A stretch of DNA of 64,000 nt from Ceratobasidium sp. AG-K (taxonomy: Eukaryota; Basidiomycota; Agaricomycetes; Cantharellales; Ceratobasidiaceae), in NCBI GenBank assembly GCA_037039685.1, contig JAWNGF010000003.1, positions 3,384,571-3,448,570 on the forward strand. The letters run 5' to 3'. Under the pieces are notes generated by a model that did no database searches, was not told the origin of the DNA, and saw only the letters and a program-made list of their open reading frames with translations. This document shows positions 1 through 11,616 of the stretch, in pieces. The position numbers were made by a program, and so were the translations under genes. Numbering within the stretch: the stretch's first letter is position 1; each line of letters opens with the position of its first letter.

Positions 1-1390
1 CGACCCAGATGTAAGGAGCCCTCGGCACCTTGGCAGCCGGCTTGACCGCCGGGTGCCTCAAAGTCGGGTGATCCGTTTCCCACAACACACGCTCGCCACC
101 TAGTGGCAGTGAAACGATGTATTTACCATTTTCAGTTATTGATCATAGGTTGTTGGCATCTACAAGATATTTTGAGTTATGTCCCAGTTTCAGACCCAGC
201 CGCCCAAGGCCGCCCGAGACATTGCCTCGTATGTGATAACTTTCGAACCACCAAGTACAGTAGCCTCGCCACACCAAAGTTCAAATTTAATGCGTAGATC
301 TGTATTTATGGAAGAACTTGGGGTTTCGGCATGGACTTGCAAGGCGTTCTTGTTCAATTGGATGTCAGTATTATCTTACTTGATTGCTCGCGACCTCGAT
401 GTTCTGCACGCTTACTTTCAAGTTGAGGACTTGCCACTTGATGCATGCCCAATCAACACAATGTGGCTTGCCACTTGTCAGTCAAACGGAGGTTTGGGCT
501 CCTCGGTCCGGTGGCGTGTTGTTTGGCCCGAAATATGACCCGTTATGGCCATTATTACAAGGGGGCGCTTGTGACCAAAAATACTTGCTTGACCCGCGAG
601 GCCAAGTGTGGACCCGATTCTATTGTAATATGATGCATACCTAAAACCTTAACTGCCCGAGCATGGTGCGGAGCGCTCATTGGATATTTTTGTCCGACCC
701 TGAGATATCAATATGTTGATAGTGGGGGTTTGTCCGGATATTGGATTGGTCCTCTACACTTTCAAGGCATGTCGAAAGATGTTCTAACAAAACTCAGATA
801 GCTGTACTCGAGACTGTGGTAACAAGTCCTGCAGCCTGTATGGAAAACATTCATTTGATTTGCTCCCCTTGGCGCTTGTCCATGCGTTTTTGAGGACAAC
901 TATAGCCCCCACCACCCGAGTTCCCGGCCGGATGGCTAAGGTGTCTTCTGGACATACGAGAAGGCACAAACATCTTTCGTAAATCCGGGGGTTCACAATC
1001 TCTACTCTTCCAGCATGTATGGATCCATGCCATTCCAACGACCGGGTCATTTTTAGACACGGATCGTCACAGCTTTATCATTGTGGTAAACTCTCCATCA
1101 CGATCGACACGTGCGAGCGCAAATTACGTTGTGCCCCAGGCCTCACGAAGCCATATTCCTGTGCCGCGATGGCTGGACTGGGGTTGTAGTCACTAAGTAT
1201 AGTCCCCAATGGATAAATTGCAAACACAAACTATGTAGGGATTACTGAAATTCCCTGAGTCTGTTTCCGTGAGTCTGCGGGTATTGTACTGGGGCTCCTT
1301 TTACGTTGTGCTATTCTTCGATACATATCCACTAGCTCGTGCCGATTGATCAGTTGCTCATTTACTCTCAAGTAGCACATATCTTAAGTC
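1..1390. other. Gene-free stretch
   Basis: No open frame here reads like a known protein and no splice-linked set of frames could be built. Short overlapping frames exist on both strands but their codon content looks random. It ends at the TATA box of the oxalate decarboxylase gene. Confidence 0.6.
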
Positions 1391-1397
1391 TATAAAA
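1391..1397 (+). promoter_or_regulatory. TATA box of oxalate decarboxylase gene
   Basis: A TATAAAA heptamer lies only 3 nt before the first in-frame ATG (1400) but 105 nt before the second in-frame ATG (1502). Other genes in this window have the box about 60-130 nt ahead of their ATG, so this box argues that translation starts at 1502. Confidence 0.6.
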
Positions 1398-1501
1398 TCA
1401 TGGCCCGGCGAGTCAGTTGTCCTCAGAGATCTCCCGGACTCACTTCTCTCAGCTCTCTCAGCCTTTCAGTGCTCTCGGTTATATTACTAGTTACCTCAGT
1501 C

Positions 1502-3581
1502 ATGATTATTCCTTTCATCGTCGCTCTTGCTCTCTCTGGGCCTACATTTGGTGCCCCTGCTCCGGCGGGCCAAGCCAGGAGATCCGCATCCAAGTCCGTG
1601 TCTTCCATCGCTCCGTCTTCAACCACAGACTCGTCTCTGCCGGTCCCGACCGTTCCTTATGCGTCCGACGACCTCAACGAGTCATATCTCGACAAGTTCC
1701 AGATCGAGAAACCAGAGGCCATTCGCGGCTCCACGGGTGCAAACATCCTCGGTCCCCAGAACGTTCCGCTCGACCGACAGAACCCCGACTTTCTGGCCCG
1801 CCCAGGCACCGATAGTGGCTCTGTGTAAGTGCTACAAAATTTGCGACTGGCTAGTGTCTAAAACTAGTCGGCAGCTCCAACATTAAATGGCCGTTCAGCT
1901 TGTCCAATAACCGCCTACAGGATGGTGGTTGGGCGCGTCAGCAGAATGGTACGCATCTACTTCATACAGATCATCCGACTTCCTCACATACTTTCTAGTC
2001 AACGAGATGCCGATCGCGAAAACTATGGCTGGCGTGAACATGCGTCTCAAGGCGGGAGCCATTCGGTAGGTTCCTGAGGCTGAAACCAGCAACAGTGCTA
2101 TTCACCTAGATCTCTTTAGTGAGCTTCACTGGCACGTCACTGCCGAGGTAAGCTATAGCCTGCGCCCTACATAACAAAATACTAACGGCTTATCACCCTA
2201 AGTGGGCTTATGTCTTGGCGGTAAGTAGTTCTGAGATACGCTCTCACGCCCTGGCGGCTGATGAACTCGAAACCCAAGGGAAGTTGCAGGGTTGTCGTCG
2301 TAAATTCTGAGGGCCAGAACTACATATCCGAGGTGGTATGTTAGTCAAAATTTCATATGCTTCACCTTGCGCTGACCTGGATTGGGATATACTTAGTATC
2401 CGGGCGATCTCTGGTACTTCCCACCTGGCATCCCCCACGTCCTCCAAGGGCTCGGTGACATTGACGACGGATGCGAGTTCCTCCTCGTATGTCTGCTGCC
2501 TACTGCTATTTTAAACCCCTGATTTACAAAGTGTATAGGTGTTTGACAGTGGGAAATTTAGCGAAGACTCTACCTTCTCGGTCACCGACTGGATGGCCCA
2601 CGTGCCCAAAGAAGTCTTGAGCAGGAACTTCAAGGTCAACGCCTCCGCATTCGATCACATCCCCGACCGCGAGCTGTATATAATTCAGTCTGCCGTGCCA
2701 CCTAAGGATAACCCGAACCAGGGCGCCGTGGAGAGTCCTCAGGGGGTGTCGACCATTCCTTACACGTTTGCTGCCTCCAAGGCCAACTCTACCAAGGTAT
2801 GCCTCAGGTCACCTTCCACTGTGTCTCTGACTCAGTATTTGCTCGGTTAGGTTCAAGGTGGGACGGTCAAAGTGGTAGATAGCCGTACGTTCAAAGTTGC
2901 AACGACGATTGCAATGGCTGAGGCAGGATTCTACCCATCCCCAACTCCGATCTGGCGTTTGGCTAACCAGACCTAAATTGTTTAGGTCAGCGTCGAAGTA
3001 GGGGGTATGCGCGAACTCCATGTAGGTTTAATGCAAAAAATATCGCTTAGTTGTCTGTCTAATCGGCGCCATTTCTAGTGGCATCCTACGGAGCCTGAAT
3101 GGGCCTACTTTATGTGCGTGCTCCTGTGACCTATGATAGGCTACCGTTCTGACTTGTCCCACCTACAGCGAGGGAAATGCGCGCGTCACTGTCTTTGCCG
3201 CTGAAGCCAATGCTCGCACTTTCGATTTCCAGGCTGGGGACATTGGTTTGTTGGCCCTCAATAGCAAGGTCGAGGGATGATCTAAACCTAATCTGATATA
3301 GGCTATGTTCCCCCATCCTTTGGTCATTATGTCGAGAACATCGGAAACACCACCCTCAAGTTCCTGGAGATCTTCAACTCTGACAAGTACGAGGACATTT
3401 CGCTCAACCAGTGGCTCGCCTTGACGCCCCCGGACCTAGTCAAGGTGCGTGCTTGATGCCCAGCAGTGGCATGGTTAACTAAGCAGATCACGCCCTTTAG
3501 GCTCACTTGCAGCTGAGCGATGACACAATCGGCAAACTGCAAAAGGTTAAGCCGGTCCTTGTTGGGCCAGGTCTTTTGTAA
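1502..3581 (+). CDS. Oxalate decarboxylase, secreted bicupin
   Basis: Expected to convert oxalate to formate and CO2 with Mn, as a secreted or cell-wall enzyme. About a dozen exons spliced by eye give roughly 450 residues. The start at 1502 gives a signal peptide ([13 protein letters not shown] then an Ala-Pro stretch); the upstream ATG at 1400 would add 34 residues but sits on the TATA box. Cupin 1 holds [16 protein letters not shown] and [10 protein letters not shown], cupin 2 holds [14 protein letters not shown] and [11 protein letters not shown], so each has the His-x-His, Glu and distal His metal ligands. The stretch [12 protein letters not shown] matches the flexible lid motif (SENST in Bacillus OxdC) that carries the decarboxylation Glu, favouring decarboxylase over oxalate oxidase. 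All exons join in frame and the gene looks intact. Visible exon ends include 1824/1875, 1948/1999 and 2065/2120. Confidence 0.93.
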
Positions 3582-5300
3582 GGGGTGAAACGAGCTGTTA
3601 TATGTGCATGAATGTTGAGAAATTGTTTGTTTTTCGGTTATAATTACCCATAATATGAATGACAGATAGTGTATAGAGCATTGCTTTGCATTAAGTGGGA
3701 ATCTCGAATCATGCACCCTAGAAGGCAAACGCTCTTCCATCGGCCCCGAAGGGAAGGCCGTTGACCGGTTCATGAGCTTAGTGAAATCCTTTACTTGGCT
3801 CCTTGATTATTTGCACATGTTTTCCCTCGCTCGATGAAAACCTTCCTATTTGACTAGTGCCTCTGAGTCCTTACATTCTGTCCATTGGTAAGCACTTATA
3901 TGTGCTCAGTAGGATCCCCGGTCTCAAGTCACCCTAACTTCAGATAGGCATGTCACGCCAGTCTAGCTTTCGACCGTGCCAACCCATTGAACCTTTCCAT
4001 ATCCCCATGCGTGTAAACAGCCTTCTCTGCCATCCCAGTCCCATCTCTTATTAATTTATTCATGGCGGCGTGGATATTGCATACATGGCTTCAATTGGAG
4101 CAGAGTCACGAGTGTATGCGTGCAGTGTTTATTATGATAATAGGGTGCGGGAGACCCGTATAGTAGCTTGGGCCACGTTTTCCACATTGGCTATATGCTA
4201 TAACTTGTAGAGGAACGCAAATTGTACACCTTATAATCCAAGGTCACTGTGGGGTCTTAGGTTACTGGAAAACATTAGCAAGTGCGCTGAACCGAAAATG
4301 GCCTCTTTCAGTGATGGATTATATCATTTTTCAGTCACCTTGCGCATGGTTCACAGTCTTCAATACCATAAAAGGGATATTTGAATAGGTTACGGAGCTC
4401 ATTTGCCCCCTAGTCAGTCCTAAAGATAATCTTCAGCGCATCAGTCACTGAAAGCGGACACGTCTAGCGACTTAAGTCATGAGTTCTCAGTGCCGATGCG
4501 ACTAGAATTCAGCGCGATTAGGATATGGCAATGATACTTCCTCTTGGCAGAGTGAGATGCGGAGCATTATGCTATCACATAAAGGATCCGCGTGAACCCC
4601 CGACCTCCATCTGTCTTAAACTTAGAGCAGTCACCTTTTGATTACACATCATTCCTCACAAGCTGAACGGTCCACCTCTTTCATAATCACAAAATTCAAA
4701 TTCAAGCTGACTTCACCCTCAGTAGCATTTTTGATCGGATCGACATGTAACTTCGACAACGACATTGGCTCATCCGACCCTGCATCTTACTCGCGATCGT
4801 ACGGCGATGAGCCCGAGTTCAAAATGAGTACCTCCTCGACTGTTAATAAGACTAAGAGCCCAGGAGGCTACCTCGGTCGATCAAGACTTGGTCTAGGCAA
4901 CAAACGTTTTACAGTAATCAGACGTATATTCGACCCTGCCTATCTGATAGCGTCAGGTACTGACCACTAGTGAAATATCTTGGAGTAAATATGCCGGCTG
5001 ATTCGCCCTTTTGGGAGTGAAGCACGCTCACGCACAGATTCGTAATATAGTTACCGGTAGCTTCTGCCACAGTTGCTCACACTATCTGCGGATATTCCAG
5101 GCCGCAGTTACTTCTGCGAAGTTCTTGCTCGACATACACGCCGTATCCAGCCCCGAGACGGCGACAATCACGGGTGCCCTTATATGGCTTTGAGAGTCGT
5201 CTTCCAGGGCTTTCCTATCGTGCAAATGATATGGCCGCACTGTAAAGACCGCTGGGCCTGGAATTTCCCAGTATCTAGGGAAGGGAATTCTTCCTGAGTG
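3582..5300. other. Gene-free stretch between oxalate decarboxylase and GMC copy A
   Basis: I see no recognisable coding sequence. A 110-codon plus-strand frame at 4638-4970 is the longest; it has no family resemblance that I can name and no splice partners, so I do not call it. The 3' part would contain the promoter of GMC copy A. Confidence 0.5.
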
Positions 5301-5308
5301 TATAAATA
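5301..5308 (+). promoter_or_regulatory. TATA box of GMC copy A
   Basis: TATAAATA lies 69 nt before the ATG at 5370, the same spacing seen for copies B, C and D. Confidence 0.6.
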
Positions 5309-5369
5309 AACCTGTGTGTTTCTCGTCCTCGGCTCACTGTCCCCCGCAAGGAGACGTTCCATCTAGCGC

Positions 5370-8100
5370 ATGATGAAGTTCACTCAACCGCTCCCTTTGC
5401 TGTTCTCAATCTGTACCGCAGCGGCCGCCAAGGTCTCGCCCAGAAGTCTGCCCTCTGGTGGCACTGAAATCTCATCTCGAGCCTATGACTATGTTGTCGT
5501 TGGCGGTGGCACAGCGGGGCTTGCGGTTGCAGCTAGGTATGTTATCTAACAACAATACTGCGAGGTTTGGTTTTATCCCCGATGCATCTAGGCTCTCCGA
5601 GGATCGAAATGTTTCTGTCTGTGTAATCGAAGCTGGACAGTACCTGCCAGATGATCCAATGATTAACACGCCGAGTAAGAACTTTCGGCCAGAAGCGTAA
5701 CCAAAGTGCTTGGCTGACTATGTTCCAGCGTCTGCATTTCAGATGCAGGGGAATCCAAAGTATGACTGGCTTTTCCAATCCGTCCCCCAGCCTCATTTGA
5801 AGGACCGAGCTCTCCCTTTAGCTAGGTTAGTTAAATCATGTTCCTGCTGAGACCTAGATTGATTAGCCTCTGTCTAGAGGTAAAATACTGGGAGGGTCTA
5901 GCGCAGTGAGTAAACGTAGTTCAAGCGACGCGCCGGGATGTTCATTGGTTTTAGATCAACATAATGGTGTTGGATCGCGGATCGAAGGAAGAATATGATG
6001 GTACGCTACACCGTGGGTCAACTGGTTAAATCGAATCCCTCATATAACGCCATCTAGCATGGTCTAGTTTGGGGAATCCGGGCTGGAACTGGAATGGTAA
6101 CAACTGATCGGATACGTGCCACGGTAGTACAACTGACGCAGCCAACAGGATTGTTACCATACATGAAAGCCGCCGAGCACTTCACGGGAATCGACCCCTT
6201 TAGGCTGAATAACACAAACGCAGATCCCGATGACATTTTCCCCTCACAAGGAACCAAGGGTCCAATCGCTGCAAGTTACAATTGTGAGCTTACCTTACAT
6301 TGTTGCGCCGCCTGAGTTGACAGGTACTTGGCCAGCCTGGGACAGCGATATCAACGTTCCTTGTTGGGAAACAGCCAAAAAGTTGGGTATTCCAGCCAAC
6401 TTTGACCCCGTAAGCATCCGCTTAGAGTCTTCTGGGTTCACGTAACCTCAATTCTTTATGAAATCTAGGACAGCGGTAATCCTTTGGGGATCTACAACTC
6501 TGCGCGGGCAGTAAATAGCACTACTGGCAAACGATCATACTCTGCCAGTACTTACTACGCATATAACGCCCATCGACCTAATCTAGTCGTCTTGACTGGA
6601 GCGCAAGCAACCAAAATCGAATTCAAACACTCAACAAACGGTCAGGGGGGCCGAACATTGACAGCGACTAGCGTGTCGTTTGTCCATAACTCTACGACTT
6701 TCAGTGTGTCCGCCAAGCGCGAGGTTATACTATCGGCCGGTTAGTATTCAATTAGTGTTCCAACAAGGGATACGCCTAATGTCCCCTTCCATAATTTTCT
6801 GTAGGTACATTTCAAACCCCGCATCTCCTCGAGCTCAGTGGAATCGGAAACTCGAGTATCCTTCGCCAACATGGTATCACTCCACTCCTTGATCTGCCAG
6901 GCGTGGGTGAAACCTGCAGGACCATGCCCTTGTTTCCACTAACTATGAGCTGAAACCCGGGCTTACAACTCTGGATATCTTGCGAAATAATGCGACTTAT
7001 GCAGCCGCTGCTCAGGCGCAATAGTATGTTCTCGCGTCTTTTTCGTGATCCAGAAAATATTCAAGCTCTAATAGTGATACCACGAACGACGGGATTCTCT
7101 CATACTCCGGTTCGACCCTTTCCTTTATCGGCCTCGACTATATCGCAACCTCGAAGGAGATCGCCAACGCAACCGCCCGGCTTGACGATGAAATTGCCGC
7201 GGAGAATGTTACACCACTTCAGAAGGCACAGTACGCGATTCAAAAAAATTGGCTCAGCAAGAATATTCCGCAACTGGAAATAATCTGGTATCCGGGTAAG
7301 TGTCTTGTAGCGTTGCAGAGATAGGCCAGCGCGTTTTAGTTGCTGACTTGGCCCAGTTTACTCGGGTAACGGAGCCCCCAAAGCCAATACTTCGTATTTA
7401 GCATTTTTCCTAGCTGATCAGCACCCATTTTCCCGTGGAAATATCGTATGGGCTTCACTCGTTGCGCCGGCCTATCCTTATAACTCGCGTTTGTAGCATA
7501 TAAACAGCTCGGATCCCCTGGCGGCTCCATTGATTGACCCTAAATTCTTGTCCAAGACATTTGGTACGGTCTAGGTTCTTGCCAGAACGCTTTAGTCTAT
7601 CTCACAAAGTATCTTCTTATATCCGCGCCACTAGACCAAGATGTGCTTGTTCAAGCCGTCAAGTTCAGTCAAAAGATAGCCGAGGTAGAGCCTTTGGCCT
7701 CTCTCATCGTTGCTCGCGAGAAGCCTACTCCTAACGTGACCTCGGATGCCGACATAATCGAATTTGTCAAGGCAAACGCGGGAACGGAATACCATCCCAT
7801 TGGTGTGTTTCGCGCATATATACTACGCGCCAAGCATGGTTGACCAGATTTGCCTTTCTAGGAACTGCCGCCTTAGCGCCGAGAGCTCTCGGTGGTGTAG
7901 TTGATACTAATCTTAAAGTTTATGGAACATCGAACCTTCGAGTTGTAAGTCCGGTGACCCTGTGAACTAATATTCTCTGACCAATTGTTACAATTTAGGT
8001 TGATGCCAGTATCATCCCGTTGCACATCAGCGCTCACATTTCCAGGACAGTATATGGAATAGCTGAAAAAGCAGCTAAAATCATCAAGAAGGGCGTCTAA
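5370..8100 (+). CDS. GMC oxidoreductase (aryl-alcohol-oxidase-like, AA3), copy A, frameshifted
   Basis: FAD-dependent alcohol/sugar oxidase or dehydrogenase of the GMC family, predicted secreted. More than ten short exons. Signal peptide at the N-terminus ([15 protein letters not shown]), FAD dinucleotide motif [15 protein letters not shown], the [11 protein letters not shown] signature, and C-terminal EYHPIGTAAL and [17 protein letters not shown], which carry the two catalytic His of the family. Between 6909 and 6913 the sequence reads GGTGAAACCTGC where all four paralogues encode G-E-N-L-Q-D; one A is missing, shifting the frame to a stop within a few tens of codons. The downstream exons remain clean in the shifted frame, so this is either a very recent inactivation or a homopolymer sequencing error. 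It is the only copy on the plus strand and is separated by 20 kb of unrelated genes from copies B-E. Substrate cannot be assigned from sequence. Confidence 0.85.
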
Positions 8101-8391
8101 ACTGGCCCCGTCTTCCTATGTGCGAATATAAATCCCAAAAATAGATGAATATACACACGGTATCGCCCTTGATTGCGAAACTTGCCGCAACGGTATAATT
8201 ACGTATCCTGGGTATAGCTAGTATTTAACTCAGCCAAACCAATCGCGCGTGCAGCTCACGCCCCAAGTGTCAACTTAATGCTTTCTTGAGGAGACCACGC
8301 AAGATTTGAAGTACCAACGGAATTCATTTTACATATGCAACCGAATGACCCAAAGAGCGAAAAACGAACGAAAGGCGGACACGTATGAGGA

Positions 8392-9794
8392 CTAGCTGCA
8401 GGCGTCAGAACCGACCGAAATCCCGTCATATGGCCCCCCTTCAATACGGTCAGCTGCTTGGCATATTGGGCGAGTCAAAGTGTACCCACCATGGTCACCG
8501 AGGCTGCCTACAAGAATATTTGAGACAGTGCCGATAGTACACAAAGCATCAGTGTTATCCCTTCCCGCGCATGCTACCCAGTTTCCAGGGGAAACGATGT
8601 GCTTCTCGCCTAGGAAAATATGAGTGGGCGAATGGGATAAAATATACCAAGCCTACCTGACACATGCTGGAATCCCAATCCTCGGCCAGGCAAAATTGGT
8701 ACAATATCCTTCTCGTTATGTATATGCGAAATGTCGCTGATCTATTGGAATATAACTAAGTTGTGATATTTGACATATTAGAATAACAACATACCTTAGA
8801 GTCAACAAGGGCAGCAAATTCGGGGTTGCCGACGCGTGGGCTCCCGTGGGTCACGACCTTGAGCTTGGCAGACGGCAAGTTGATCGACAAGTACAGAGCA
8901 TCAATAAGCGAGATGGCACCACCTGGTTGAATCAGAATCGCATTAGAAGCTTCCAGAGCACACGCCGACGAGAACTAACCGAGACTATGGCCGGAGAGTG
9001 TAACCAGGCTTGTACCCCGTTCAGCAATCGCTTTTTTGACTGCGGCGAGTTTTGCCTTAGCGCCTCGTTCTTGTGCCTCTTGGAAGCCTGTGGGCAGAGC
9101 ATAGTCGTAAGTACCCAAAATATGTCGCTAGGTTACGAGTGTATTACCGTTGTGGGTTTTGACGGAGGAAGATACACCAGGGAACAAAGTGGTGTCGAGT
9201 TGGTCCAACCTAAAGTCTGCGTCGATCAAGAGTGGCACACTAAATTAGGATATATTAGATCAAATAGCGACACCCTTTGTTGGGATTGCCAATTTACACT
9301 CACAACTTCGATGCGTCGGTTCCTTGGTTGCTCACTACCACCGAGTTGAGAGGCGGGTAGTAACCAACGAACCCTAGAAGAAACAGTGTGTCAAGACAAA
9401 AGGAATGTGGAATGTGGTGGAATCTACTCACAATAGGGGGTAACCACGCCATCTCCTCCTGACGCGTACACGACCATTCCTGGAAGTTCAGAGCATGCAG
9501 CTGATCACCGCCGTAAGCAAGATTGAACGGGGAGAAATGCAACAATACATACTACCGCACGACCAGGTCGCAGTTTTGCTCGCTGGGCAGTACCCTGCAC
9601 GCGAGAGCAAACTATACGGACAGGGAATTAGATGGACACCAGGCGTATTGGGAGGAAATAACTTGCGCATAAGGCTTGAAGGCCGCAATTTGGGCTGCGG
9701 TAAGTGTCGTGACACCAGCACGAGGGATAGGAGCTGGCAGAGCCACAGAGGTGGCGACCCCGAGAACGAAAGCGGTGAGGAGGCTCGCGAGCAT
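8392..9794 (-). CDS. Secreted triacylglycerol lipase, fungal class 3 family
   Basis: Extracellular serine lipase/esterase of the Rhizomucor/Thermomyces lipase fold. The first exon encodes a signal peptide (MLASLLTAFVLGVATSVA) followed by a propeptide-like start. Spliced exons read VVYASGGDGVVTPY, GFVGYYPPLNSVVVSNQGTD, then FQEAQERGAKAKL, the nucleophile elbow GHSLG (split by an intron after GHSL), THGSPRVGNPEFA, NEKDIVPILPGRGLGFQH and SLGDHGGY. The catalytic triad is therefore Ser of GHSLG, Asp of NEKDIVP and His of GDHGG. The C-terminus ends GGPYDGISVGSDACS. About eight exons, all in frame; roughly 300 residues, normal for the family. It is transcribed towards GMC copy A; the two stops are about 290 nt apart. 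A long antisense frame across these exons is a shadow. Confidence 0.92.
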
Positions 9795-9881
9795 AATGAT
9801 AGTGGAGTGAATGAAATGAGATGGGATCAGGGAGAGTGGACGACTGCGTGGGATAGTCTGCCGTGTGCTTCGACAATATCC

Positions 9882-9888
9882 TTTTATA
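9882..9888 (-). promoter_or_regulatory. TATA box of lipase gene
   Basis: On the minus strand TATAAAA lies about 90 nt before the lipase ATG at 9794. Confidence 0.55.
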
Positions 9889-9894
9889 CCCCCT

Positions 9895-11616
9895 ATCGCC
9901 CCATGCTAAAGGGGCAAAAAGGAGTGTCGGTTCGGATATACCACCCGGTTCTCGGACAATGAGGAGAGCCGAGGCGTATCCCTGAGGCCAAGCATCAAGC
10001 GCACCTTCGATTCTTAGCGACATTGTGCAATGAGGCAGCCTTCCACACGGAGAGGTGGAATCTACGTGTCACCGGGCACAGACATTCATGAGAAGAATTT
10101 AGGCGGGCGTTGAGCTCGTGACCAATCGAACCATTTTTGACCATTCTGGGATGCTCGGCAGGCTTGTTTTCCTGACCCGGTCATCGCGTCGCGCGCGCTT
10201 CCCCATGTGGGGAAAGCTGACAGGTGATGAGACTTGCCATTTTTAGACACGACACGTGAGAACCTAGGGGAAGAGCAATAATTTACGATCGGGCATTTGT
10301 TCGGCGAGCACCGGTTGATCAAGTCTCTGTCCAAGTGCGATCATCGATACATGGAGAAATTCCTCTCTCGACCAAGAAACTCATCCCTTGCTTGGGTGGA
10401 TGGTATAAGCTCAACCTAGGTGCAGCTCCCCTCCGGACCCGCGAGTTGGGTGATCTGCGCCAATAGGACAAATGCCAGGAACCAGATTGCAATGGGAATA
10501 TCCAGGAAACAATGAAATGCATCGTAACTCGATCCGCAAGCTAAACTAGGATGCCAATTTGTCAATATAGGCTTCACGCCGTGAAACGCTCAGGTAATTT
10601 GTCTATTATGGAACCGTCCGGTCATGAACAGGGAAAGGTTGTAGGATCCGGTTCCGCGAGAATTGTTGTGAGGTTTAGATGGGCATGGAAAGCAGAGACT
10701 CGACACGCTCCAAGCAAGTGAAAATTGCTATACGAACGTGCTCGATCTAAGCGCACGTGGACGGGGTAAGCTGATTCACGTACAATGTTCGGACCATGGT
10801 CGAACCACGCTATGACTCTTCGCAATACCGGCGCACCTCACACCTATGGAAGCAAAAGGCGGCCACTGAACTTAATAGGCCAGAGAACCGCCAGGGATAG
10901 CCAGGAGTATTACGAAATTCCCGACAAGCTGACAATGGTTAAAAGAACCATATGTGCGCTTCGGTGAGTTCCTGGGCGCAAGAAATATATCATAAAGCGT
11001 AGCTAGATGCGCTGGAATCTCGGAGTAACACAAAGCGAAGTAAAGAAGCTAGTGCAGTGTGTGGCTCGAGCTCGCCAAGACCCAATGGTGGAAACCAGAG
11101 GTGTGATCCGTTGAGTGGGTATATCAGGTGAGGGTAATATCGCTGACTCCCGGAGCTGAATCTGATAGAAGTCCATTGCTCGAGTCAGATTTTCTTAGGT
11201 GGTCTCGGGAGCACGGGATAGATGGTGGGCAGTGAATTGCCTCGCGGCCACGAGGGGAGAGTGGCATCAAGAAATTGGATAAAGAAAACGAACAGTATCT
11301 GAATGTCTGATTACCAGACCAGGAACCAAGCCCTACGCAAGGTGACAATACCCAAATTGGTTGATTAATTGACTAGAGATTACATGAAAAACTTAGCGCA
11401 GGTTACGGTATCCAATTATCTTATGGTATTAGTTCTAAGCAGCTGTCTCTATTTTTGATGGTCACTGGCTCAGTCCACATGGTGGAGTGGGAAAGGAAAT
11501 ATGATGGCCAAGTAGTCGCGACTCGTCTCCCACGTGCCGTTGATCATCGTTCTTTGCCTGTCATACAAATGGCTGGGAAAGGTATGTGACGGTCATATAG
11601 CGATGAATACGACCTG
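9895..11616. other. Gene-free stretch between lipase promoter and recyclin 3' end
   Basis: No frame resembles a known protein and no consistent splice-linked reading could be made. The left end is the lipase promoter; the right end is the 3' flank of the recyclin-like gene. Confidence 0.5.

Noticed and set aside
4638..4970. 110-codon plus-strand frame
   Set aside because: No motif, no signal peptide, no splice partner; consistent with chance.
8846..9349. 167-codon plus-strand frame
   Set aside because: It runs antisense across several lipase exons and introns whose splice structure and catalytic motifs are clear; a shadow frame.
9495..9962. 155-codon plus-strand frame
   Set aside because: Antisense to the lipase first exons and promoter.
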